Shown here: piece after piece, positions 54,009-64,000 of the stretch
Layout: the number at the start of each line of letters is the position of its first letter
Position numbering within the stretch: the first letter of the stretch is position 1
Assembly (NCBI GenBank): GCA_029990175.1
Contig: JARKIP010000033.1
Location: 2,356,001-2,420,000, forward strand
Direction of reading: 5' to 3'
Length of the DNA stretch: 64,000 nt
DNA from: Petunia secreta
Taxonomy: Eukaryota > Streptophyta > Magnoliopsida > Solanales > Solanaceae
The notes under the pieces: generated by a model
What the model was told of the DNA's origin: nothing
What the model saw: the letters and a program-made list of their open reading frames with translations, nothing else
The model's database searches: none
Program-made: the position numbers and the translations under genes

Positions 54009-54127
54009 GTAAATATCTTTCAGTTCTTTTCCAATTAAACAGCCCCGAGCCGAATGATGCTCCCATGGCATTTATAAAAAATGTACTAACTTGCTCCTCG
54101 TTCCATCTTTTTGCTTGACCTTTTCAG
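54009..54127 (+). other. intron candidate downstream of E3 pol
   Basis: Donor CGAG|GTAAATATC, branch point TACTAAC at 54084-54090, acceptor CCTTTTCAG|G. Same positions relative to the pol stop as in E2; 119 nt. Confidence 0.65.
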
Positions 54128-54795
54128 GAAGCGAACCGAACCGTTTCCAGTGCTCGGATCTTCGCCAAGATTCAGAACAGAACACTGGGGGGGAGAGAGA
54201 AGGGTTGATAACGAGGTCGACATCGAGCCTCCAAACCGAAGCTTATCTATCCGACAACCGGGGACTCATGCCCGAGGATTAGATTTAGTACATTGTAATT
54301 AGCCCGATAGCGGCGTTCGATCAATTTGCTTTTATTGAAAGTTTGTTTTTGTTTCACAAGGTCCGTTTCGACTTGGTTTCATGTAAACAGCCCTTTTCGG
54401 GCTCGTGGATATCAATAAAATGACTTTGTTTCCACTCATATAAAGTGACTTTGGATTCCATTCATTTTACCTATATAAACCTTGCACACCGAAGCTGCAC
54501 AATGTATCGACTCGAGGGCGAGACGTCGTCCTAAGTTTGGATCGATTGAATTTAGTCTAAATCTTGCAAACACATCATTTATTTCCAAAAGTGTTCGGTA
54601 TATATGAAAAGCCAACACATGAAACTCACAAATCAGAGTCTTTCAATAAAAGCCCAAAGGCTGGGATTATTTACATCCAAAAAATGACCCGAAGGTCCAA
54701 AACATAAGCATGAAAGCCCGAAGGCTAATGTCCAAAAAAGGCATGAAGGCCCAAAAACAAAGGAAAAACATTAAAGTATTTGCAAAATATAAAGG
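54128..54795 (+). other. E3 3' leader between convergent genes
   Basis: Non-coding; includes GAACACTGGGGGGGA (about 54180) and an AAGCCCGAAGG-type short repeat (about 54650-54760, several AAAGGC/CCGAAGG words), also seen in E2 at 37480-37570. Confidence 0.55.
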
Positions 54796-57702
54796 CTACG
54801 CCCCATCGGCATCTCCACTGCCCTCTTCGGCGCTATCGCCTTCCTCATCTGATCGTTCGCTCGAAGGGAGTCCATCCACAATCCTTTGGGCCTCGGCAGC
54901 AGCTTCCCTTGCTTTGACAATTTCGTCCTCAAGTACGATCTCCCCGGCCTGAACCTGTTCAAGTGCGCTAAGCCTGGTTTTGACAACGACCCATGTTTCT
55001 TCAAACTTCGCCCTTGTTGCCCTAACCTCGGCTCGTTCATTAAGGTATGCGATTCTGCCTTCGAGCTTGGATACTTTGCCCCGAAGGGCTGGTACTTCTT
55101 CCACTTGGCTTTGCAGCTCAACGAGTTTAGCATTATACTCCCCAAGCTTGCTACGATACTTTTCGCCCGCTTCAAGCACCTCGGTCTTGGCCCTGAACAG
55201 TTCGGCCTCAAGGCGGGCATTTTCAAGGCTCAACCTCGAGCGTTCAGCAGTAAATTCACTTGTCGCAGCTTGGACACGAGCTTCAGCAGACTCCACAGCT
55301 ACACGAAGGTCAGCCTCAGCTTTCGCCGAGGCTTTATTAGCGCGTTCTAGCTCATTCTTCAGAATTGTGAATCGAGTCTCTAGCTCGGCAACCTGCCCCT
55401 TGAGAACTTTCTTTTGATCATCCCAAGCGGTGGCAGCTGCTTGGAGCTCTTTAGCTCGGTCGCGCTCAAGGTGAACAGCTTGCAGCACAAGGACCAAACT
55501 CTGCGTTTGAAACACGATGTCAGAACCCGCACAATAGTGAGATCAACCATATAAAATGCGAACTTAAACTTTCCCGAAGAGCTGAAGCGGCGGAGACGCC
55601 CATCAAACTCATGGGGCTGAGGTTCCGAAGGGCATGAGCTTCGGCGGGGCCAAGCAAGCCATCAAGGGACATGATATCCTCTTTCGTAGCATCTAGCAAG
55701 TTAGCATTGTGATATATCTCCAAACCCCAGATGCAATGTTGGTAGGCTTCGGCGAGGCTCGAGAAGCTTTAACCGTGCTTTTGATCAGGCCTTCACCCAC
55801 TTTAGCCTTGCCTTTTCGCTTTGCTGCCTCTTGATCAGACTCATCCACATGTATGACCTCGGTCGTCCCACCAACTTCAGGCCTCGCTTCGGGAACGGAC
55901 TCGGAGACTAGATCTGGCCTCTCCTCGGGGACCAGAGGGGGGAGCTCTTCATCGCTGGGTACATCAATAAGTCCCCGGCGCTTTGTGGTCATTGCTTCGG
56001 CAACAGGAGCAACAACCTCTTCTACCTGAGGACCTTTCGCTTTGGTCGGCCGCTTCGAGGTGACCCTCTTCCTTTTAGCACCTGGGGAAGGAAGGGAAGC
56101 AACTTGTTTAACATAAGTGTGTGTGGTGGTGGAAATGCAAGAAAACCGATCCAAGAAAACTTCTTCACCTTGTGAGGTCCCCGGGCTAGATAAAACCTTA
56201 GCTTTGTCATCGATGAGCCGCTTCGCCAGGGTCGCCATTTGGGCAACGCCCTCGGCAATGTTGAGCACTGTCCTCTCTTTCTTTTTCTTCTCCTTCTTGC
56301 CTCTTTCCTCTTCCCCCCCCCCCCCCGACGTCCATCTCTGCTTCTTCTTCCTCGTCGGCGTCTCTCATAGCCTTGCTTGGAAGACCTGCATGAATATATC
56401 AAACCAAGAGAAATTAGAACCCAATAGCCCGAAGCGAGTCTAAGGGACCAAAGTCATCAACGACTCACCATGCCTCTTGCACGCCCATCGGTTCTCTTCC
56501 AAGCCGGCCAACACCATCTATTGCCGTTCGGGGCGCGTCTTCATTTGCATTGCCTCGGTAACCCACTCGAGCAAATTCCTTGGTGGGTTAACTTGGACTT
56601 TTTCAGCTGCAAACCAAAGATGAAAGGGTAAGCAATAGTTATGACAATTCAAAAACCGAGGGAAGAGCAGAAGCGGGCACTTACGTTGGGCATTCCATAC
56701 TTCGGGAAAGCCAGGTTCGGTTGACAACAACCTCGTGGGGATGAGCACGTATCGATCATTCTAACCTCGATCCCCGTGGTCTTCGCTCTTACTCAAAATA
56801 GCGTAAGAACCCCGAGGCAGAAGAGCAACTACCCCGGCTTTGTGAAAGTAAGGATAATAGAGTGAAATTAAATGTTGAAAAGTGAAAGGCAAACCAGCTT
56901 TGTTACTCAAGTACTCGAGGGCTTGGACGACCCTCCAAACCCCGGGCCCAAGTTGGGCTAGGCAGAGATTGTAAGATCTGCAAAATACATCGATGATGGG
57001 ATGTACTGGCAAGTTGAACCCTATGGTGAAAGGGTAGGTGAAGACCGAAGAATACCCTTCAACATGCGTAGACACCGCCGAGCCAGGCGCGGGGATTCTG
57101 ATCTCCACCTCGGGCCCCCAACGGCAATCAGCCCGAACAGATTCAAGCCTCTCTTCGGTTATGATACTCGGTGTGATGTGGACGGAAATGTTCCTCTTTT
57201 TCCCCTTTTGGGCATCTGACTGAGCGTGAACCTTCAAATCTTTGTCGTTGTTGAAACTAGAAGGAATCACCAATCGAGGGTCGATTTCGACCTCGAGAGG
57301 AATTTTCCTCTTCGATTTCTTTGACGGCCCAGCCTCGGTCTCGCCTCTGGGGTCGCTTGTCCCACTCACCTCAGCGACGCCAACCGAGCTGCCCACCTCC
57401 TTGGCACTGGTGACATCATCACCCCCAATGTCACCCTTATCCCCCACGCGATCGTCATCGCCTATGTCATGTTCTGCATGTAAACCCACTTCAGCCCTAT
57501 CACGGCCAGCCCTCTCCTTCCACCTCTTGGGAGCGGGAGCGGCAGACGTGGCCTCACCGCCACCACCCGCTTCAACCACCTGCAACGGTGGCACAGAAAC
57601 AATGGCCTCATCGTTCATGGCCATGGCAGCGAAACGCTCTGCCCTTTCACCAGAGTCGCTTGAGCCATGGCCAGAATTGGTAGTAGAGACAGTAGCAGAC
57701 AT
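54796..57702 (-). pseudogene. E3 antisense gene, four exons (putative gypsy-type transposon domain + coiled coil)
   Basis: Minus strand, ATG at 57702, stop TAG 54798-54796. Exons 57702-56685, 56606-56469, 56385-55575 and 55500-54796, with splice sites at the same codons as in E2. Exon 1: Ser-rich start, Gly/Asp-rich linker, basic patch KKSKRKIPLEVEIDP, then HPIIDVFCRSYNLCLAQLGPGVWRVVQALEYLS...LLPRGSYAILSKSEDHGDRG. Exon 3: Lys/Glu-rich spacer with KRKR. Exon 4: about 210 residues of coiled coil (LERANKASAKAEADL...LSLENARLEAELFRAKTEVLEAGEKY) and an acidic tail. Lesions: TAG at 56763 (Trp in E2), TAG in exon 2, a frameshift near 55730, third donor GT changed to GA, and a C/G homopolymer near 56317-56330. 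Function unknown. Confidence 0.82.
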
Positions 57703-57827
57703 AATGGTAAATGAAAAGAAGAAATGTTGAACATCAAGAGGTAAGGATTGGAAGCTGGTTCAGAAAATTCTTCAAAGCTTTTTCTCAGTCAAAGTTTCAA
57801 GTGAAGAGAGGGAAGACGAAAGTGAGG

Positions 57828-57835
57828 TATTTATA
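57828..57835 (-). promoter_or_regulatory. E3 antisense-gene TATA box
   Basis: TATAAATA on the minus strand, 126 bp upstream of the antisense ATG. Conserved with E2. Confidence 0.65.
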
Positions 57836-57844
57836 GTGATTGCA

Positions 57845-57850
57845 CACGTG
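57845..57850 (-). promoter_or_regulatory. E3 antisense-gene G-box
   Basis: CACGTG, 9 bp upstream of the TATA box as in E2; the flanking ACACGTGCAAGT is also shared. Confidence 0.5.
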
Positions 57851-58052
57851 CAAGTGGGAAAAGCTAATGATGACTGAAATGTTGGAGAAAACAAAAAGAC
57901 GGCGTGACCGTTCGGAGACCTATCAAAAGCCGCCACGTAATGCGGAACGGCGACCCGATAGATGTGCGACTTTTGAAATTCGTGGATAGGGTTTTGCCAC
58001 GTTGATTTCCCGCTTAAATTCATTCCACTCCTCAGCGACTTCGACGTCTACC

Positions 58053-58066
58053 GAGGAGTGGGGGGA
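58053..58066 (+). other. E3 polypurine tract
   Basis: GAGGAGTGGGGGGA, 5 bp before TGTATTG at 58072, where the 3' LTR should begin. Confidence 0.75.
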
Positions 58067-58078
58067 CTATCTGTATTG

Positions 58079-58880
58079 CTATGTCATATACTGAGTGCAG
58101 GAGCATTCTGCCTAAGCTTTATATTAACTCAGATGCAGGAGTATTCCACTCCACTTGGTTATTAGATTGTATTCTCCTCAAATGAAGGAGTATTCTGCTT
58201 CAGGACGAGATTACGAGCACATGTGACCCTATTGCATCATATTTCATTTCATTTCATACCATCGTGTGTTTTGACTTGTTGTACATGACAGTTGCACTGA
58301 TTATCTATCCATTGATTATTTGTTGGTTGTTTTTTGGTTCTGTTTCCCTGGCTAGCTTACTTATCCCTAGGGTTAGTTAGTTATTCCTCGCTTACTGAGT
58401 CCGTATGAGTCACTCCCTATCCGTTTTTTTGGGTTGTCTTTTCGTTTCGGCATATTCTGCTCTAGGACCCAGACAGCAGTGCGATTGAGAAGCGAGGACA
58501 TTCTCAGCAATCTGTGGTGAGCTAGTCTGTTTGTTGAGGACACCACCTATAGTTAATAGTTATATCTCAATTTTGCTCCCTTTGGAAGATGTACATATTT
58601 TTGGACTTCATAGATGTTTGATCTAGATGGCTCTAGACTTATGTGTTTGAGTAGTTAGCTATTATCCTTCCAACAGTGTTTATATATGTATGTTCCGCTT
58701 ATATATACCTAAAGTATGTGTCTATTCCGCTTTTCTTATATCGTTTAAGTTAATTTCTTATCATTATTAAGTTGAATTCTTATCATTTGCGTAAGTTAAG
58801 TTTATAGGGTTGGTTCCTCCGACGGGCCTAAGGCAGGTTGTCGGATGCCCGCACGGCCTGGTTGAAAATTTGGTCGTGCA
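58079..58880 (+). repeat. E4 5' LTR, left end not defined
   Basis: Ends GTCGTGCA two bases before the primer site. The left limit is the junction with E3. Three GAG(T/C)ATTC(T/C)-type words are spaced about 50 bp apart at 58105-58200. TATATATACC at about 58700 could be part of the promoter. Confidence 0.6.
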
Positions 58881-58882
58881 GT

Positions 58883-58894
58883 TGGTATCAGAGC
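58883..58894 (+). other. E4 primer-binding site (initiator tRNA-Met)
   Basis: TGGTATCAGAGC is the exact complement of the 3' end of plant initiator tRNA-Met, used by many plant LTR elements. Confidence 0.9.
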
Positions 58895-60034
58895 CCGATT
58901 TAGAGTCTTTCCAGATCATGATAGTATCTAGTAGAGTCTCGCTACGTCCGTACCCATCTACGAGAAGTTATGGTGGCAATTAGACAGTTTCCATTCTTTC
59001 TTTTTGCGTTGTGCGTAAGTCTTTTTATTTGATATTATATATCTTTGTTAATTCTTTCGCAGTAAATGATGAGAACGCGCACGACTTCTCAGTAAGAGAC
59101 AGAGGAGCTAGAGGCAGCCCCTATGCATGTTGCTCCACAAGGTGGAGGTGTTGGCCGTGCTAGAGGTCGTGGTCGAGGCAAAAGTAGAGTTGTCTAGGCC
59201 GCGATGATGGTGGATCATTCTGATACGGTTGCAAAGGTTCTGGAAGTGCAAGCTCCTAGTAGGCAGGGGAGCAGGGCTTATTCGTGCCCTCAATACTTCA
59301 TGATGCTTTTATGAGATTCTTGGCAGTACAAATGCCTCAGGGACCTCCTATTCCTCAAGTAGCTCCCCAGGCTGCAGTAGATATTGGTGCTCAGGCTCAA
59401 GGAGCCCTTATTCAAGCTCTAGATATAGCTCAGGTAGTGATGTTCCAGAGGCAGCGGGTGTTGTGTCTCCAGTTGTTCGGGTTGGTCAGCCAGCCAGGTA
59501 GCAGATCAGGCCGATAATTCGGTGAGGTTGTATAATTTTACCATACTTAATCCTTCGAGATTCTTCAGTCATACATCAGATAAGCCTCGTGAGTTTCTTG
59601 ATTGATGCTAGCGTATTCTTGAGGCTCTTGGGTCTCTTAAGCACTATGGAGTTGAGTATACTGCCTTCCAGTTTGAGGGTCCATCTTTAGCTTGGTGGAT
59701 CGCACTTCGGTCAGCTAGGCAAGGCTTGCCTAAGCTGACTTGGAGTGAGTTCTCCTACCGATTCATGGAGAAGTTTCTTCCTAGAAGTCAGTAGGATAAG
59801 AAGAGGAGGCAGTTTGAGATGATTGGACAGGGTAACCTGTCAATCTCGGAGTATGAGCTTTTGTTCATTGAGATGTCTACGTATGCTCCAGATCTTGTGC
59901 AGGAGCCCTCTCTAAGGGTCAGACGTTTTATTGATGGGCTTTCTCCCCATTTGCGGTCCTAGATGGCTTATGAGATTGAGGCCAAGGCTCCATTTGATGT
60001 CGTCTACTACAAGAAAATAGGTACACAGCTGCAG

Positions 60035-60290
60035 TTTTTTTGCGGCGGTTAATTGAAACCCCGCTAATATTACTCTAACGGCGGTTTTCGCAGCGGTCAC
60101 ATAAAATGCCTCTAAAAGAAGAGTTTAGTGGCAGTTCAGGCTCACTTAGCAGCGGTTAAAGCATCCATCACAGATCTAACAGTCTTTTACAACGGTTTTT
60201 ACATTTGGCGGCGGTTTATGAAAGTGTTGCAAATAATTGGAGTTTAGCGGCGGTTTCTCTAGCATTTTACAGCGGTTTTTTAATATTTTT
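60035..60290. repeat. left subterminal (G)CGGCGGTTT repeats
   Basis: Seven or more GCGGTT/GGCGGTTT words in one orientation, spaced 20-50 bp. Confidence 0.75.
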
Positions 60291-61114
60291 TTAATAATTT
60301 AGGTTTGTTTCTTAAAAGAAAGCTATGGGTTTAGAAAATATCATGGGGAGTATAAGGAAAACAAATATTTTAAATTTAAGATATTAAAGAGCCTTTGAGG
60401 CATTTTACAACTTTTATTTTCTACTAAAAATATATATTAGAGTACTCTAAAAATCACTCATATAAAAAGAAAATAAAAGAAAACTAACATATATATATAT
60501 ATATACCTGTCATCATCCACTTATAATCTTTGACACATAATAGGCCAAAACTTTAGTAGTATAACCCCCCTCCCCCTAACCTAGTACCTCAGGAAAAAAA
60601 AAAAGACACTAACAGGCGTACTAGTACTACGTTGTTAAACATGTCTTTATGTTCATTTGATGGTCTAATTTGATATTGTAAATTTTATTTATTTAACACT
60701 TAATATGATTGTTTTTATTGGTTCTTGAAGAAATCATATGTAAGGACTAGAAATACGGAAAAGCTAGAAATAAAAAAAGAAAATCAAAAGTGAACAAAGT
60801 TGGTTTCAAAGAGGAGAATGTTCAGTTACTCCGTCCCACACTGGTGAAACACAACTTTTTTTTACACTTTATAACCAAATGAGTGGCTGAAGATAACAAT
60901 TGAAACACGTGCTATGGTAATCCACTACTTGTCCACATGAGCCACATCAGTCTGTCTATGCGTGCCAGCTGTGCAATTAAATTGATGGTGTTTGACGTGC
61001 TATATGACTGGGAGGGGGGGTACAAGTTGAAAGGGGGTTTATAGGGTTGCGATTTTACCAATATATAGTGAGTGTGTACTTTTACCCACCCTAATTTTCG
61101 CACATAACAAAAAT

Positions 61115-61385
61115 AGAATACCGCCATAATTTATTCAGCAACCGTCACGAAAAAGAAACCGCCACGAAATGCAATTTGAATACCCCAGCGTTTACCAAAA
61201 CCAACCCGCCATAATTTATTCAGCAACCGCCACAAAATGCAATTTGAATACCCAAGTTGTTACCAAAACCGTCGTGGAATGACCTCGCGGCACTGCTGAT
61301 TACAGTAGTTTGTAAACCGGCTCATTTTTTATTTTGTGGCGGTTTTAACCACCGCGAATTGACTTTTAAACCGTCGCTATATACC
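61115..61385. repeat. right subterminal AACCGCC repeats
   Basis: AACCGCCA, ACCGTCAC, ACCGCCAC and TGGCGGTTTT words, mostly the complement of those at the left end, as expected for inverted subterminal arrays. Confidence 0.75.
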
Positions 61386-62439
61386 TATTTTCTTATAGTG
61401 ATCGTTGATATTTCTCAGAGGTATGAGGCATATCATAAATTAGAGATGGAGAAATTAGAGCGAGAGAGTAAGAGATTACGTGGTTCAGGGCATCCTAGTA
61501 CCACGTTTGGAGGTTAGAGTTATCATCAGCAGAACATGACACCTATTAGGCCAGTTCAGCCTCCGGCGCGTGGTTTTTATAACGCGTTTGCTTCTTCTCA
61601 GGGTCAGTTCCAATTTCGGCCACGAGATTAGTCTCAGTTTGATCAGCGTAAATTTTCTCCAAGGTGCTTTATCTGTCAGGATCCAGGGCATCATAAGAAA
61701 GATTGCCCTTATCTTCATAAGCAGGGTAGTAGTCCTCTTTTCTCTCGCCTTCCGTCACCTATGTTGCAGCAGCCTCAAGGTCTCTCTTCTGGGTCTCAGC
61801 CAGCTATAGATGCCCCACTGCTCGACAGAGGTCATGAGCGTGGTTTTGGTAGTTCCTCTAGACGTGGTTCTCAGGGTAGCGACTCATCTTAGCCGCATAG
61901 ACAGCTTCATACATTGCCGGCCAGGCAGGATGTTGAGGCATCTCTAGCTGTTCTTACAGGTGCCCTATCTATTTGTAGTCGAGATGCATATTCTTTGGTG
62001 GATCCAGCATCTACCTATTTATATGTCTCTCCTTATTTTGCTTCGGGTTTTCATGTTTATTATATGCGTCTTCGTGATCCATTTTGTGTTTCTACTCCTA
62101 TCAAAGACACGTTTGTAATGGATCGAGTTTATCCAGCTTGTATCATACCTTTTAGGGATCGTGAGACCTTGGTAGACCTCTGGTATCAGAAAAGGTTGAT
62201 TTTGATGTCATTATCTTCATAGATTGGTTAGCGTCATGTCATGCCACCTTAGATTATCATGTCAAGTCTCTTCATTTGTCTCTTCCTAGTTCAGCACTGG
62301 TGGTACGGAAGGGCTCTTATTTGCCACCTACGGGGCGTGTTATTTCTTTCCTGAAGGCGAAGCGAATAATAAATAAAGGGTGTTCAGCATATCTTGCCAT
62401 GGTTCGAGATACTTCTATGGAGATTCCGTCCCTTCATTG

Positions 62440-63958
62440 AGTCCATTTTGTGAGGGAGTTCTCTGATGTGTTTCCAGATGATCTTCCAGGACTTCCTCCT
62501 GATCCGGAGATCGAGTATGGCATTGATGTGGTGCCAGGGACTCAACCTATTTCTAATGAGCTAAAGAAACAATTGCAAGCTTTGCTGGATCGGGATTTAT
62601 TAGGCCAAGTATTTCTCTGTGTGGTGCTCCTGTTCTATTCGTGAAAGAGAATGATGGGACCATGTGGATATGTATTGATTATCAGTAGCTAAATAAGATC
62701 GCCATCAAGAACAAGTACCCATTACCTCGTATTGATGATTTATTTGATCAGCTGTAGGGTGCCAGATTCTTTTCTAAGATTGATTTGCAGTCTGGCTATC
62801 ATCAGTTGAAGATTCGGGAGTCAGTAATCCCGAAGACTGGTTTTAGGACTCGTTATGGACATTACGAGTTCTTGGTTATGTTTTTTTGGGATGACTAATG
62901 CCCCTACAGCCTTTATGGATCTCATGAACCGGATATTCAAGGCGTTCCTCGATTCTTTTGTCATTATCTTCATCAATGACATTCTTATCTATTCTCGCAG
63001 CCACGAGGAACATGATTATCATTTGAGAGTTATCCTTCAGACCCTCCATGATCGTAAGTTGTACGCCAAGTTCTCGAAATGCGAATTTTGGCTTGATTCT
63101 GTTGCATTTTTGGGTCATATGGTATCCGGTGAGGGTATTAAAGTGAACCCAAAGAAGATTGAGGCGGTGCAGAAATGGCCTCGTCCTACTACTTCGATGG
63201 AGATCCATAGCTTCCTTGGGTTGGTAGGATATTATCGAAAGTTCGTGGAGAAGTTTTCCACTATTGCAGCTCCTTTGACTCGCCTGACTCAGAAGGCGGT
63301 TCAGTATTGATAATCCGATGAGTGTGAGGCAAGCTTCCAAAAGCTCAAGCCCTTATTGACATCAGCTCTAGTGCTATCTCTTCCTTCTGGCACTGGTGGA
63401 TTTGTAGTCTATTGCAATGTGTTTTCTATGGGCCTTAGTTGTGTTCTTATGCAGCACGGGAAGATGAATGTTTATGCTTCCAGGCAGCTGAACCTGAATG
63501 AGAAAAATTATCCGGCTCATAACCTAGAGTTCGCAGCTGTGGTCTTCTCTCTGAAAATATGGAAGCACTATCTTTATAGCGAGCCTTGTGAGGTGTATAC
63601 CGATCACAAGAGCTTACAGACAATGGAGGTGGCTTGAATTTCTTAAAGATTATGATCTCACTATCAGCTATTATCCTGGAAGGTGAATGTGGTAGCAGAT
63701 ACTTTGAGTAGGAAGTCCATGGGCTGCATGGCATTTCTCTATGTTGACATAAGACCTTTGGCCCGAGAGTTGCAGTCTCATGGCGACTTCGGAGTGAGAT
63801 TTCTTCGCCCAGACTCCACTCGAGTCTTGGAATGTATTGCAGCTCAATCTTTCTTAGTCAGTCAGACTAAGGGAAGACAGTTCGAGGATCCGCATTTGCA
63901 GGAGTTGCGTGGTTGTGTCCTAAGTGGAGGAGTTCCCTTCTTCGAGCTTGATTTCTAG
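62440..63958 (+). pseudogene. E4 pol (RT and RNase H), decayed, truncated by window
   Basis: Order: FPDDLPGLPPDPEIEYGIDVVPGTQPIS (about 62465-62560), DGTMWICIDYQ then a stop (about 62655-62690), LNKIAIKNKYPLPRIDDLFDQL, SKIDLQSGYHQLKI, TGFRTRYGHYEFLV (to about 62875), frame change, TNAPTAFMDLMN (about 62895), and the active-site box FIND (62969-62980) where FIDD is expected. Then YAKFSKCEFWLDSVAFLGHMVSGEGIKVNP and GLVGYYRKFV, ending at a TGA near 63308. RNase H fragments include YASRQL and YTDHKSL (to 63637). The spacer before integrase starts NVVADTLSRKSMG (63683). Integrase lies beyond the window. Confidence 0.87.
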
Positions 63959-64000
63959 GAATTATTTAGTTTAATGGCCAACTATGTGTCCCTAATTTCG

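Larger units (their letters stand above)
44032..58078 (+). mobile_element. Ty3/gypsy Tat-type LTR retrotransposon E3, 3' LTR lost
   Basis: Same family as E2. It has a 5' LTR (44032-48352, enlarged by a CACTA insertion), primer site, gag-pro, pol, convergent antisense gene and polypurine tract, then only the first 7 bp (TGTATTG) of the 3' LTR. At 58079 unrelated sequence (E4) begins. Lesions in pol include loss of the RT active site. The 5' flank is ATACA (44027-44031), but no partner can exist in the window. Confidence 0.9.
60004..61402. mobile_element. non-autonomous CACTA-like element with GGCGGTTT subterminal repeats
   Basis: The left end CTACTACAAGAAAATAGGTA and the inverse of the right end (ATCACTATAAGAAAATAGGT) match the CACTACAAGAAAA terminus. 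CGT flanks both sides (60001-60003, 61403-61405), and removing the insert restores the E4 gag reading FDVVDISQ. Left 60035-60290 holds GCGGCGGTT-type words and right 61115-61385 holds their complement AACCGCC. No transposase. A segment of about 80 bp is duplicated in the right arm (61125-61260). Confidence 0.85.
59066..62221 (+). pseudogene. E4 gag-protease, decayed and interrupted
   Basis: ATG at 59066 (MMRTRTTSQ, then TAA). Gag core fragments: LNPSRFFSHTSDKPREFLD (about 59545), SLAWWIALRSARQGLPKLTWSEFSYRFMEKFLP (about 59690-59785), GNLSISEYELLFIEMSTYAPDL (about 59830-59900). The coding line breaks at 60003 and resumes at 61406 with ISQRYEAYHKLEMEKLERE. The knuckle CFICQDPGHHKKDC (CX2CX4HX4C) is at about 61665-61715. 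The protease motif reads LVDPAST near 61995, with Ala where the active-site Gly is expected. At least eight in-frame stops. Confidence 0.83.
58079..64000 (+). mobile_element. Ty3/gypsy chromovirus-like LTR retrotransposon E4 (Tekay/Del type), decayed, runs off window
   Basis: LTR-like sequence to 58880, initiator-Met primer site at 58883, gag with a CCHC knuckle, protease remnant, RT and RNase H in broken frames, and the start of the region before integrase at the window end. A CACTA-like element splits gag at 60004-61402. Many stops are C-to-T changes (CAG to TAG). The family assignment rests on the primer site and on RT and spacer motifs. Confidence 0.85.

Noticed and set aside
58883..58894. 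tRNA-Met fragment
   Set aside because: The 12-bp match is the primer-binding site of an LTR element at the expected place, with no tRNA fold around it.

Overview
This window is nuclear DNA from a flowering plant: AT-rich, almost entirely transposable elements, with no convincing host gene, rRNA, tRNA or CRISPR array. The element mix (a Mutator-like element with a SWIM finger, a degenerate LINE whose tail ends in a TTG run, Stowaway MITEs, CACTA elements and Tat-type Ty3/gypsy elements) fits an asterid, most likely Solanaceae. That placement rests on recalled family resemblance and is tentative.

Layout. (1) 1-11325: two tandem ~5 kb copies of a Mutator-like element (MULE), both with a minus-strand transposase pseudogene, a small downstream ORF and clusters of the palindrome ATGTTTAAACAT. 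A ~1.1 kb third remnant lies between them. (2) 12125-13835: a decayed LINE; then 13836-16330 with two short tandem duplications, a possible plastid-targeted exon and a Stowaway MITE. (3) 16330-29085: a minisatellite rich in GTATAC, split by a 7.3 kb Tat-type gypsy element (E1, 16798-24100, pol deleted) and a 3.4 kb CACTA-like element (24777-28167). (4) 30316-41436: a complete but pseudogenised Tat-type element (E2) with a MITE in gag. (5) 42045-43233: a DNA element with ~300 bp terminal inverted repeats. (6) 44032-58078: a third Tat-type element (E3) whose 5' LTR holds a CACTA element with a TNP2 transposase and whose 3' LTR is reduced to 7 bp. (7) 58079-64000: a decayed chromovirus-like gypsy element (E4), split by a third CACTA-like element and running off the window.

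Most notable signal. E1, E2 and E3 each carry a gene on the minus strand between pol and the 3' LTR, facing gag-pol. In E2 and E3 it has four exons with splice sites at matching positions and its own TATA box about 125 bp upstream of the ATG, with a CACGTG box at identical spacing. Its product combines a region like the Pfam 'putative gypsy type transposon' family with a long C-terminal coiled coil. E1 lost all of pol but kept this gene. Antisense extra ORFs are known in the Tat lineage; the promoter and intron architecture is read here from the sequence. Sense-strand features are a UAG between in-frame gag-pro and pol (in E2 followed by a leaky-stop context) and an intron with a perfect TACTAAC branch point downstream of pol.

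Insertion order is readable from target-site duplications: E1 ACTGT, E2 GTAAT, CACTA-like elements TTC, TTT and CGT, Stowaway TA.
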